DNA of 64,000 nt, from contig NZ_MJGC01000053.1 in assembly GCF_001746915.1 (NCBI RefSeq), forward strand, positions 176,058-240,057. Direction: 5' to 3'. The number at the start of each line of letters is the position of its first letter. Position 1 is the first letter of the stretch. This document shows, piece after piece, positions 34,898 through 43,001 of the stretch. The translations under genes were made by a program, and so were the position numbers. The DNA comes from Desertifilum tharense IPPAS B-1220. GTDB lineage: Bacteria > Cyanobacteriota > Cyanobacteriia > Cyanobacteriales > Desertifilaceae. The notes below the pieces were generated by a model. It had not been told where the DNA came from, searched no databases, and was given only the letters and a program-made list of their open reading frames with translations.

Positions 34898-36301
34898 TTA
34901 CCAAGACATAATTTCTTCCTCAAGTTCATCGAGTTTTTCTAACGCAACCCTCCGCAATAAAGGATGCAGGCGATAAACTACCTGAGAATCGAATTGTTCA
35001 GACTCAATCAGACATCGACGTTGAAGGTTTTGAAATGCAATTGAAGCTTGTTCTATAGAACCATATTCATGAATTAAGAGCAGCCAAGCTTTACGTTCAA
35101 CAGGCTGGCGATAAATTGCGCCTTGGCATAACATTAAACAAGCTAGCTTGTCATTTGTATAAAGTCGTTCTACTGCCTTACAAACTCGGCTTCTGACTAA
35201 ATCGAACAACTTATTAGTAAAACGATCTAAACGAGGTTTGTCCATGCGAGATTGAAGCACGGTAGATCGCCTTAATTTTTCTGCTTCTTCAATCTCATAA
35301 CCGTAATCTTGCCAATATAATTGAATGTTGCCATTGTAAGGGCGATCGCGAACTTCACCCGCAATAATTCTTAAAGCCAGGGGATGTCCTTCATAGATAT
35401 CAATAATCCGTTTCAGATAATCTAAATGAGCGCTATTTTGAGCGTAAACATTCCAAGTCTCAAATAAAAGAAATCCCTCTTCAACCCCCAAACCCGATAA
35501 TCGTTCTGTATAGGTTCTCATTAAATATCGACCATCGCCAATGGTGGGAAGTTGATATTGAGAAGTAATCACCAATTTAGTATTAATTTCAGGGCGTTTA
35601 ACAATTTGATGTAAGAATTCAGAAAAAGTCGGTTCGCTGAACTGGTATCCCCCCTTGCCATCAGAAACCAAAATTTCCTCTACCATATCTAGCACCAACA
35701 GACAAGGATTGTTTTGTAAATAATTAAGTAATTTGTTCAGCAGTAACTCTGGACTATTTTGAAGTTGCCGAGCGTTAGATAAATTTTCTCCTAAAACTTG
35801 GCTAGCAACCCGTTGAAATCCCTGAACCTCTCGGTCAAAACAAACCGTTTTTACCGTTAAATCAGGGTATCGCTCGTTCAGTTCCAGCATCAAACGAGTT
35901 GCCAGTGCAGTTTTACCAATTCCCGTTAGCCCAATAATAGATAAAACTCGACACTCGTTTTGTAAAAGATGATATAATTTGGCGATTAAATCCTGGCGAC
36001 CGACCCAGCGCGTTTCACTATAGTCTATTTGAGTAAAAGCTTTAATTGAGCAATTGACAGGCGTCCGTTGGGCCTCTAATTCGGGTTCAGCTACTTCTTG
36101 CCAATCCACTCCAACCGTCTGACAAATTTCGATAAAAGAATAACGATCGATCTTCAGTTTTCGCCAAAACCGCTTGAGGGTGGCTTGAGAGGTGTATGCA
36201 GTTTCCCACCAAGCTGAAGTTTCAGTTTTAGTCCATCTTTTTTGGCGTCTAGCTCTATCGATAATTTCTAGACCTTGTTCAGAGGCTCTAAGAGTATCCA
36301 T
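34898..36301 (-). CDS. NB-ARC/STAND NTPase with N-terminal HTH-like domain
   Basis: 467 residues. The N-terminal part (about 10-60; RRQKRWTKTETSAWWETAYTSQATLKRFW...FIEICQTVGVDWQEV) is the helix-turn-helix-like module often found in front of cyanobacterial NB-ARC proteins. The NTPase has Walker A GLTGIGKTALATRL (near 125), Walker B PCLLVLDMVEEIL (near 200), a sensor region KLVITSQYQLP and the GHPLALRIIAGEV motif. A winged-helix part follows, ending YRLHPLLRRVALEKL. No C-terminal repeat sensor is present; the TPR protein 17 bases downstream may supply it. Such NTPases act as ligand-triggered switches in signalling or phage defence; no effector domain is seen here. Confidence 0.85.
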   Translation of the reverse strand: MDTLRASEQGLEIIDRARRQKRWTKTETSAWWETAYTSQATLKRFWRKLKIDRYSFIEICQTVGVDWQEVAEPELEAQRTPVNCSIKAFTQIDYSETRWVGRQDLIAKLYHLLQNECRVLSIIGLTGIGKTALATRLMLELNERYPDLTVKTVCFDREVQGFQRVASQVLGENLSNARQLQNSPELLLNKLLNYLQNNPCLLVLDMVEEILVSDGKGGYQFSEPTFSEFLHQIVKRPEINTKLVITSQYQLPTIGDGRYLMRTYTERLSGLGVEEGFLLFETWNVYAQNSAHLDYLKRIIDIYEGHPLALRIIAGEVRDRPYNGNIQLYWQDYGYEIEEAEKLRRSTVLQSRMDKPRLDRFTNKLFDLVRSRVCKAVERLYTNDKLACLMLCQGAIYRQPVERKAWLLLIHEYGSIEQASIAFQNLQRRCLIESEQFDSQVVYRLHPLLRRVALEKLDELEEEIMSW

Positions 36302-37123
36302 GATTAGAGTTCACTTCTTACCTGACTTTGCAGAGAAAGTGGTATTGTTACACCTGCACCTATCTGAACCAGAAACTGAACTACTTTGTGAGCCAAAGTG
36401 AGCTGTTACGCTCCGAGGGCAAGATTAATATGAATATATCAAACCGGATTTGCTCCAGATGATGAGATCGTTCAGTAAACACTTACTCAGTAGGTACCTA
36501 AGATATGACTTATTTTACGATTAGTGGGTGTTTGCAGGCACCCTGGCTAGATTGGCAATACTAGAGAATCTAGCGAATTGACGGATAACTCTTGAGATCG
36601 CAGCTTCACCTGCAACGGTCAATTCCCTCCTAAAGACAGCTTCTGGCTCAACTGAAATCAACGATGGCTCAGACACGAGTTCTATTTCCTCGTAACGCAG
36701 CCACATAGGAAGCCGCTTGCAGATTCTATTCGTCAACTAGGGAAGGGGATGACGGCCGAAGCGAGTCATGCAATTGTTACGGAATCTAATCATCAGTCTT
36801 TGTAGCTTTATACCATAGCAGCGCTCAGACAGCTTAGGGGACGCAGTTCTAGTCCTAACCTGAAGAGTAGCTCCTGTACGATTCCAGAACAGACTCTTGT
36901 GTAGGCGTTGAGATCCCCCCATCGGCGAAATTGGGGTGAAATGCTCGGAAGTTTCGCTCCATTGCATAATTTTTAACCATTCTGCCGATATTTCTCTAGA
37001 GAGCAACGTTGAATCTGTTGCTAGATTTCCTAAGTTGTCTCTTCGCTAACGATTTACCCAAAAAGCAGTGATTCTTACTGCTCCTTTCGCCAGCCTATTG
37101 TGGCTCGTAGGGAGAGCTTTGCC
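36302..37123. other. Intergenic region upstream of the STAND operon
   Basis: About 820 bases without a supported gene. Two abutting minus-strand frames (36521-36736, 36737-37006) have weak starts and no family resemblance, so they are not called. The STAND promoter presumably lies in 36302-36500. No inverted repeat or terminator was recognised. Confidence 0.45.
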
Positions 37124-37282
37124 ATGAAAACTTTTCTCTTTATTGTTTCAATTCTAGGTCTAGTTATTATTCTGGGTCAACGGCCGGCCAGTGCTTTGAC
37201 CCCAATTGACACTCAATGCCCAGCACAACAAACAGCTAAACCTTGTGCTGAAAAAGACGGGAAAATTGTCTGTCCTCCCTAA
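37124..37282 (+). CDS. Small secreted cysteine-containing protein
   Basis: 52 residues. I start at the ATG with GGGAG nine bases upstream; the earlier GTG frame adds eight residues. A signal peptide (MKTFLFIVSILGLVIILGQRPASA) is followed by a 28-residue mature part, LTPIDTQCPAQQTAKPCAEKDGKIVCPP, where three cysteines are spaced C-x8-C-x8-C. The gene overlaps the 3' end of the convergent permease gene by four bases. The function is unknown; the cysteines and locus hint at metal or redox binding. The call relies on the clear signal peptide and ribosome binding site. Confidence 0.65.
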   Translation: MKTFLFIVSILGLVIILGQRPASALTPIDTQCPAQQTAKPCAEKDGKIVCPP

Positions 37283-38595
37283 CCAAAAAACGTGCCGTAG
37301 ATTAAACCCGCTAGGGTTGCCATCACTACGACTAGACTGGTAAACACGATGGTTTTTTGAGTCCCCATCACGCTCCGAATGACCAGTATATTCGGGAGAG
37401 AGAGGGCCGGTCCTGCTAAAAGTAGAGCTAAAGCTGGCCCTTGTCCCATCCCACTTCCAATTAATCCTTGGAGAATGGGAATTTCAGTGAGGGTCGCAAA
37501 ATACATCAAGGCTCCCGCAAAGGCGGCTACAAAGTTCGAGAGGAGAGAATTTTCGCCTACTGCGCTTGTGACCCAAGCTGCTGGAATTAAACCTTCTTGG
37601 TCGGGACGACCGAGTAAGACCCCGGCGACTAAAATACCAAGCAACAATAGAGGCAAAATTTGCTTGGCGAAATCCCAAGAAGCGGCGAACCATTCTCCCG
37701 CCTCGTTTTTGTCGGTACTGGTGAGCCAGGACAAGCCGAGTACGCCTGCACTAAAGGGAATCAGGGGGGTTTGCCAAAAGCGCAACGCTAATACGAGGGT
37801 GATACCTGTAACGAGTAGGACTTTCCCGCGCGGTAGTTGAAACCAGACGATTAATATTGAACTCAGGGCGAGTCCTAACAGTCCGGTGACGCTCCATTTC
37901 GCCTGGTAAAGGGCGTACCAGAAGCCAACGGGGGCTTGAGGTTGCGCCCAGTTGGCAAAAACCAAGATTCCAGCCAGCACGGCGAAAAATAGGGCATTTT
38001 GCCAGAGGGGACGGGAGGGTTGGCTATCGAGTAAGGGGGGGGAGGGATTGATTTTTTCGAGTTCTTCGCGGCGGAAAATAAAGCTCATGCATAAGCCAAT
38101 GACAATACTGAGAGTGATGGCGGCGATCGCTCTGGCAATTCCCAGTTTAAGACCCAGAACCCGCGCAGTCAGGATCGTCGCTAAAATGTTGATGGCTGGT
38201 CCAGAGTAGAGAAAGACAACCGCAGGGCCTAGTCCCGCTCCTAGGCGATAAATCCCGGCAAATAGGGGTAAAACGGTGCAAGAGCATACAGCTATCAGGC
38301 TCCCGGATGTGGCGGCCACGCTGTAGGCGAGTAAGGGGTTGGCTTTGGCTCCTAGGTACTTGAGGACGGCTTCTTGGCTGATGAAAACGGAGATCGCACC
38401 CGCAATGAAGAAGGCAGGGATTAAGCACAGTAAAACATGTTCTTGAGCGTACCAGCGCACCAAGTACAAGGATTCCCAAAAGGCGTTTTGCAACCGTTGC
38501 GATTTTTGTAAGGTTTCGACGGGTAGGTAAAAACAGGCGAAAAAAACGATCGCGATCGCCACAGCGGATCGCCACTGCAACTTCCAAAAGTGCAT
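37279..38595 (-). CDS. YraQ/DUF318-family permease
   Basis: 438 residues with about ten hydrophobic helices. The family signature is AATSGSLIAVCSCTVLPLFAGIYRLGAGLGPAVVFLYSGPAINILATIL, with the CSC motif probably involved in substrate binding; the second half repeats it as FAGALMYFATLTEIPILQGLIGSGMGQGPALALLLAGPALSLPN. Members are linked to export of arsenicals or other metal/metalloid compounds (ArsP-like). A MerR-type regulator fused to a thioredoxin-like domain lies 11 bases upstream, so expression is probably induced by a metal or metalloid. The actual substrate is not shown. Confidence 0.88.
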   Translation of the reverse strand: MHFWKLQWRSAVAIAIVFFACFYLPVETLQKSQRLQNAFWESLYLVRWYAQEHVLLCLIPAFFIAGAISVFISQEAVLKYLGAKANPLLAYSVAATSGSLIAVCSCTVLPLFAGIYRLGAGLGPAVVFLYSGPAINILATILTARVLGLKLGIARAIAAITLSIVIGLCMSFIFRREELEKINPSPPLLDSQPSRPLWQNALFFAVLAGILVFANWAQPQAPVGFWYALYQAKWSVTGLLGLALSSILIVWFQLPRGKVLLVTGITLVLALRFWQTPLIPFSAGVLGLSWLTSTDKNEAGEWFAASWDFAKQILPLLLLGILVAGVLLGRPDQEGLIPAAWVTSAVGENSLLSNFVAAFAGALMYFATLTEIPILQGLIGSGMGQGPALALLLAGPALSLPNILVIRSVMGTQKTIVFTSLVVVMATLAGLIYGTFFG

Positions 38596-38606
38596 TGCTT
38601 TACCCT

Positions 38607-39269
38607 CTAGGAGTGAGGCTGGAGTAAGGGTTTAATGACATTCGGTTCTAGAACTTTACCCTGACTGACGACTTGACCATTAATGGCTAAAGCTGGAGTC
38701 CGCATGATGCCCCGTTTGACGATTTCGCTGACCTCGGTGATGTGTAAAACTTCTGCCTCTAGGTTGAGGGCTGCGATCGCGCTTTTAGCATTGGCTTCAA
38801 GCTGTTGGCATTTTTGACAACCTGTCCCTAGAATTTCCACTTTCATGACCATTTCTCCTGAAGAAAACCGATTGAGATCGAGGGCGGTGCATTCTCCATC
38901 AAGCCGTTCTAGATTTTGCTGACAGCATTCGAGAATGGGCTGAAGTTCATCTCGCAAGGTCTGTAAGGCGCGGATGTTGGCTTCAATTTGCTGAAGTTTT
39001 TTCTGCAATTGCTGATGGAGGGCGCGGCAGGTAAGAGAATGCCCATCTTTGAGGGCTAAAATGTCTTTGATTTCCTCAAGCGTTAACCCCAAAGATTTGG
39101 CACGGCTGATAAAACTCAGTCGCTCTATATCTTGCTGGCTAAACAGCCGATAGCCGGCTGGCGTGCGTTGAGGGGGAGGAATTAAACCAATCCGCTCGTA
39201 AAAATAGAGGGTTTGTGGATTGAGTCCAAGCTGGCGAGAGACTTCACTCACTTGTAGCATTTGAACCAC
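38607..39269 (-). CDS. MerR-family regulator fused to a thioredoxin-like (TM0996-type) domain
   Basis: 220 residues. Residues 1-135 are a heavy-metal-type MerR regulator: HTH SRQLGLNPQTLYFYERIGLIPPPQRTPAGYR, long dimerisation helix, and cysteines C81, C115, C116 and C127 as possible metal ligands. Residues 140-217 are a small thioredoxin-like domain: MVMKVEILGTGCQKCQQLEANAK with C151-x-x-C154, and RTPALAINGQVVSQGKVLE. These two parts are normally separate proteins. In the junction lies AGGAGAAATGGTCATG: an internal ribosome binding site and two in-frame ATGs (codons 140 and 142; 38852 and 38846). So the second domain may also be made alone. The gene leads an operon with the permease, a set seen in metal or arsenic responses. 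Confidence 0.85.
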   Translation of the reverse strand: MVQMLQVSEVSRQLGLNPQTLYFYERIGLIPPPQRTPAGYRLFSQQDIERLSFISRAKSLGLTLEEIKDILALKDGHSLTCRALHQQLQKKLQQIEANIRALQTLRDELQPILECCQQNLERLDGECTALDLNRFSSGEMVMKVEILGTGCQKCQQLEANAKSAIAALNLEAEVLHITEVSEIVKRGIMRTPALAINGQVVSQGKVLEPNVIKPLLQPHS

Positions 39270-39492
39270 CCAATTCTGTTGCTTGTATGCTAAACCCTAT
39301 ACCTGCGTATAAGGTCAAGAGAGTAGAGATTTTGTAACTTTCACTACAGCAAAGCGATCGCGATCCTGAGACGGTATACAGAATGCAAAAAACAGGGAGC
39401 AACCTCTGAATTGGAGTTGGATAGCAAACTCAGAATTCGCCCCTAAACTGGTTGGTAAACAACGCCAACATTCAGAGATTGAGGCAAGTGGG

Positions 39493-40653
39493 ATGCAAAA
39501 TTTAAAAGTGATTATCGTTGGGGCTGGCATTGGAGGATTAACCGCCGCGATCGCCCTCAAGCAAGCCGGATACCAAGTTGAAGTCTACGATCGCGTCCAA
39601 GAACTCCGTCCGGTAGGCGCGGGAATCTCCCTGTGGTCGAACGGTGTCAAAATCTTAAACCGTTTGGGATTAGGAGAGCAAATCGCCACCATTGGCGGTC
39701 AAATGGATCGAATGCAGTATCGCTCTCATACAGGAGAATTGCTCAACGACATCGACTTGAATCCCCTAGTTGCCCAAGTGGGACAGCGCCCTTATCCGGT
39801 TGCCCGTCGCGACTTGCAGAACATCCTCTTAGAGGGGTTTGGCGAACCCGTAAACCTCGGTTGTGAGTGTATTGGCGTCGAACAAACCGAAACCAGTGCC
39901 ACCGCCCGATTTGCCAACGGACATGACGCTACCGGAGATTTAGTCATTGCTGCCGATGGTATCCGTTCCGTCGTTCGGGAGTACGTTGTGGGTCGAGCCG
40001 TCGAACCGCAGTATGGAGGATATATTAACTGGAACGGCTTAGTCACTGCCGATGCAGATTTAGCCCCGAAAAATACATGGATCGTTTACGTTGGCGAACA
40101 CAAACGCGCCTCCCTGATGCCCGTTGCGGGCGATCGCTTCTACTTCTTCTTTGACGTTCCCCTCCCCAAAGGCACCCCCGCCAACCCCGAAACCTACCAA
40201 GCCGAACTCCGACAGCACTTTCAAGGCTGGGCAAAACCCGTCCAACTGCTAATCGATCGCATCAACCCCGCAGAAGTCGCCCGCCCAGAAATCCATGATG
40301 TTGGCCCTATTGAGCGCTACGTGCGCGATCGCGTTGCCCTCCTCGGCGACTCCGCCCACGCCACCTGCCCCGACTTAGGACAAGGCGGCTGTCAAGCAAT
40401 GGAAGACGCCCTCGTTCTCGCCAACTCCCTCATTTCCACCAATATCAGCGTTAAAGACGCCCTCCTGCGTTACGAACAAGAACGCAAACAACGAGCAAAC
40501 CCAGTCGTGCAAAAAGCCCGCAAGCGTGCCGAAAAAATCCACGGCAAAGAACCCAACCTCACCCAGCAATGGTACGCCCAACTCGCCCAAGAACATCCCC
40601 TAGAAGTGACTAACGCCATTTCTGAAGTCATCTTAGCCGGGCCGTTGCGCTAA
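39493..40653 (+). CDS. hpxO: FAD-dependent urate hydroxylase-like monooxygenase (HpxO type)
   Basis: 386 residues of the group A flavoprotein hydroxylases. FAD dinucleotide-binding motif IIVGAGIGGLTAAIALKQAGYQVEVYDR (6-33), the DG motif LVIAADGIRSVVR, and the GD motif VALLGDSAHATCPDLGQGGCQAMEDALVLA. Blocks PVGAGISLWSNGVKILNRLG, YGGYINWNGLV, KRASLMPVAGDRFYFFFDVPLP and VQKARKRAEKIHGKE match Klebsiella HpxO closely, which oxidises urate to 5-hydroxyisourate. Zeaxanthin epoxidases are relatives but lack this detail. No other purine-degradation gene is adjacent. Confidence 0.85.
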   Translation: MQNLKVIIVGAGIGGLTAAIALKQAGYQVEVYDRVQELRPVGAGISLWSNGVKILNRLGLGEQIATIGGQMDRMQYRSHTGELLNDIDLNPLVAQVGQRPYPVARRDLQNILLEGFGEPVNLGCECIGVEQTETSATARFANGHDATGDLVIAADGIRSVVREYVVGRAVEPQYGGYINWNGLVTADADLAPKNTWIVYVGEHKRASLMPVAGDRFYFFFDVPLPKGTPANPETYQAELRQHFQGWAKPVQLLIDRINPAEVARPEIHDVGPIERYVRDRVALLGDSAHATCPDLGQGGCQAMEDALVLANSLISTNISVKDALLRYEQERKQRANPVVQKARKRAEKIHGKEPNLTQQWYAQLAQEHPLEVTNAISEVILAGPLR

Positions 40654-40655
40654 GA

Positions 40656-40770
40656 ATTGGGAATTGGGAGTTAGGAGTTGGGGGTTGGGGAAGAAGGGAG
40701 TTAGGAGTTAGGAGTTGGGGGTTGGGGAAGAAGGGAATTGGGAGTTAGGAGTTGGGGGTTGGGGAAGAAG
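40656..40770 (+). repeat. GGGAGTT-family short tandem repeat
   Basis: Three units of about 38 bases of the form GGGAGTTAGGAGTTGGGGGTTGGGGAAGAA, beginning two bases after the hpxO stop codon, G-rich strand on the coding strand. It contains several runs of three to five G and could form a G-quadruplex in the transcript. Confidence 0.9.
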
Positions 40771-40795
40771 AGATAGAAAAACTTGGTAACTATTA

Positions 40796-40850
40796 ACTCA
40801 GCACTCTATTCCCCACTCAGCACTCAGCACTTTACACTCAGCACTATCTT
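40796..40850 (-). repeat. CAGCACT/GTGCTGAGT short repeat at the panE 3' end
   Basis: Imperfect units of ACTCAGCACTCAGCACTTTACACTCAGCAC. The same family occurs at 46630-46765 and briefly at 7386-7406. It overlaps the last seven codons and the stop of the ketopantoate-reductase-like gene. Confidence 0.8.
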
Positions 40851-41777
40851 GCGGGATTCTAGAAACTGCAATTGCTGATAAAGCAGGGTCATTCGCGGTA
40901 AACTGGCTCCGGCTTGGGTTGCAAGTCGCAGGGGATTGCCAAAAATGGCTTCAATCTCTAAAGGATTGCCTGCCTCGTAATCGAGCTTCATGCTTGTTTT
41001 GTAGGGCTTCATTTTGGCGGTATTGTCCAGCATTTTTGCGATCGCGTCGTCTGGCAAGGCTTTATGACAAGCTTTAGCACCTGCAACCACTTCTTGCATT
41101 AACTCGGTGGCTAGGGTGCGGATGGGAGGACTAGCCATCATTTCGGTGGTGGTGGCATCTAGAACGACGGATAAACCATTAAAGGGAATATTCCAAACCA
41201 ACTTTTGCCAGCGGGCTAGCAGTAAGTCTTCGCTGAGTTGAATGGGGATGTTGGCTTGTTCAAAATCCTGTTTGACTTGTTGCATCCGTTCGGTGATGCC
41301 GCAGGGATGATAATTTGGGGCATAGTCGCCGAGGGTAATGGCGCTGTAGTCGAGGTGGCGGATATGGCCGGGGCCGACTTTGTTAGAACAAATAAAGCAT
41401 AATCCGCCCATCACGCGATCGCCTCCTACAATCTTTGCGACTTCTGGCTCAATTCCCAAACCATTTTGCAAAACCAAAACCCAGTTATGCTCGTGCAATA
41501 AAGGTGGTAGCAACTGGGGGAGTAAATGGTTTTGCGTTGTCTTGAGCGCTACAACAACGACATCGCATGGCGGCATGGCTTGCACATCTGCATAGGCGTT
41601 CACTTGGGGTAAGCTAAAATTTCCCTCTGGAGACTCCACCACTAGACCGGAGTGTCGCACCCAGTCATAATCGCGATGTAGCAAAAAATGCACGTCTAAA
41701 CCCGCTTTTTGCAGGCGCGCCCCGTAAAATCCTCCTAATGCTCCGGTTCCTAAAATGGCGTAACGGCGACTTGACAT
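40824..41777 (-). CDS. Ketopantoate reductase-like protein (2-dehydropantoate 2-reductase)
   Basis: 317 residues of the PanE/ApbA family. N-terminal NADP-binding motif YAILGTGALGGFYGARLQKAGLDVHFLLHRD; VVVVALKTTQN; QNGLGIEPEV; catalytic Lys and the RWQKLVWNIPFNGLSVVLDATTTEMM helix; and the C-terminal TSMKLDYEAGNPLEIEAIFGNPLRLA block with the conserved substrate-binding residues. The usual reaction is NADPH reduction of 2-dehydropantoate in pantothenate synthesis; other members act on related keto acids. The last residues (IVLSVKC) are encoded by a short repeat and are probably not native. It is convergent with hpxO. Confidence 0.88.
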   Translation of the reverse strand: MSSRRYAILGTGALGGFYGARLQKAGLDVHFLLHRDYDWVRHSGLVVESPEGNFSLPQVNAYADVQAMPPCDVVVVALKTTQNHLLPQLLPPLLHEHNWVLVLQNGLGIEPEVAKIVGGDRVMGGLCFICSNKVGPGHIRHLDYSAITLGDYAPNYHPCGITERMQQVKQDFEQANIPIQLSEDLLLARWQKLVWNIPFNGLSVVLDATTTEMMASPPIRTLATELMQEVVAGAKACHKALPDDAIAKMLDNTAKMKPYKTSMKLDYEAGNPLEIEAIFGNPLRLATQAGASLPRMTLLYQQLQFLESRKIVLSVKC

Positions 41778-41861
41778 AGCAATTTTTTTAAATCTTCCAA
41801 CAACAAAATACTGAGTCTTTTGCCTATATAATCACTGAATGGTGATGTAGATATCAAAAGA

Positions 41862-42941
41862 ATGCTTCAATCTCTGCCTCCTCTCCAGATCGGTCAATAT
41901 CAGATTCGCTATCCGATTGTCCAAGGCGCGATGGCTGTTCGCGTCTCTGGAGCCAAATTAGCAGCGGCGGTTGCCAATGCTGGGGGAGTTGGAGTAATTT
42001 CAGCCTTTGGTTTAGGCTACTACTATTCGGACTATTGGAACAGTTGCCGCAAATCGCAGCAATGGCTAGAAGCGAATCGCCTAGCCTTAACGGACGAACT
42101 TTACCAAGCGCGTCAACTCAGTCCTCGCGGTATCCTTGGGGTGAATCTGCTGGTTGCTACGCGAGGCTATTTGCAATTGGCACAAACGGCGGTGTCTGAG
42201 GGAGCCAATATTATTTTCACGGGTGCCGGACTGCCGTTAGAGTTACCGGAATATACGGCCCATGCGCCAGATGTGGCGTTAGTTCCTGCGGTGGCGAGTG
42301 TGGAGGCGGCGCTAACGCTTTGCCAAACTTGGAAGCAACGTTATAATCGCCTTCCGGATGCGCTGATTGTGGAGAATTGCCAGTTAGCGGGAGGACATAT
42401 TGGGACGCAATGTCAAGAAACGAGCGACTTTAGTATTGCAACGGTTCTTCATCAACTGCGAACTGTGCTGAATTGGGAAGTGGGGGTGAAGATTCCCCTA
42501 ATTGCCGCCGGAGGGGTTTGGCAGCGCAGCGATATTGAGCGATATTTGGCAATGGGGGCAAGTGGCGTGCAGGTGGGGACTCGCTTTATTGCCACCCCAG
42601 AATGCGATGCAGATCCTGCTTATAAGGCGTTTCATGGGGCGGCTCAGGCTGCGGATGTGGAGATTGTTTTGAGTCCTGTGGGCAAACCCGCCCGCGTGCT
42701 GAAAAATGAGTTTAGCCGACGTTTGGTGAAGGGTCTTTCTCAAACTGAGAAACGCTGCGTTGCCAATTGTTTAACGGCTTGTTTGTGTCGCGATCGCGGT
42801 CAGACCTATTGTTTGTTGCAAGCGTTGACGAAGGCGTCTCAAGGCGATGTCGAACAGGGGTTAGTGTTCTCTGGTGCAAATGTGGGTCGTACTTCAACCA
42901 TTATTCCTGTCGAAGAATTAATGCAAGAATTGGCAGGCTAA
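41862..42941 (+). CDS. Nitronate monooxygenase (NMO/2-nitropropane dioxygenase family)
   Basis: 359 residues of the FMN-dependent TIM-barrel family. The start region YPIVQGAMAVRVSGAKLAAAVANAGGVGVIS, the flavin contacts NLLVATRGY and IIFTGAGLP, the CQLAGGHIG block (catalytic His in many members), IPLIAAGGVWQRSDIERYLAMGASGVQVGTRFIATPECDADPAYK and the C-terminal cysteine-rich stretch RCVANCLTACLCRDRGQTYCL are visible. It probably oxidises alkyl nitronates or a similar nitro compound. The Cys cluster near 300 is a frequent trait of the class I/II-related group. The start lies 84 bases from the divergent PanE-like gene. Confidence 0.88.
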   Translation: MLQSLPPLQIGQYQIRYPIVQGAMAVRVSGAKLAAAVANAGGVGVISAFGLGYYYSDYWNSCRKSQQWLEANRLALTDELYQARQLSPRGILGVNLLVATRGYLQLAQTAVSEGANIIFTGAGLPLELPEYTAHAPDVALVPAVASVEAALTLCQTWKQRYNRLPDALIVENCQLAGGHIGTQCQETSDFSIATVLHQLRTVLNWEVGVKIPLIAAGGVWQRSDIERYLAMGASGVQVGTRFIATPECDADPAYKAFHGAAQAADVEIVLSPVGKPARVLKNEFSRRLVKGLSQTEKRCVANCLTACLCRDRGQTYCLLQALTKASQGDVEQGLVFSGANVGRTSTIIPVEELMQELAG

Positions 42942-43001
42942 TCTGGTCTGCGCTGTGAAGAGTTAAATTTGGGGAAGCGTCCACAGATCTGCATACTCCC
43001 C

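Noticed and set aside
36521..37006. Two abutting minus-strand frames upstream of the STAND genes
   Set aside because: One uses a weak TTG start, neither has a ribosome binding site or a family, and I could not identify them as transposase remnants.
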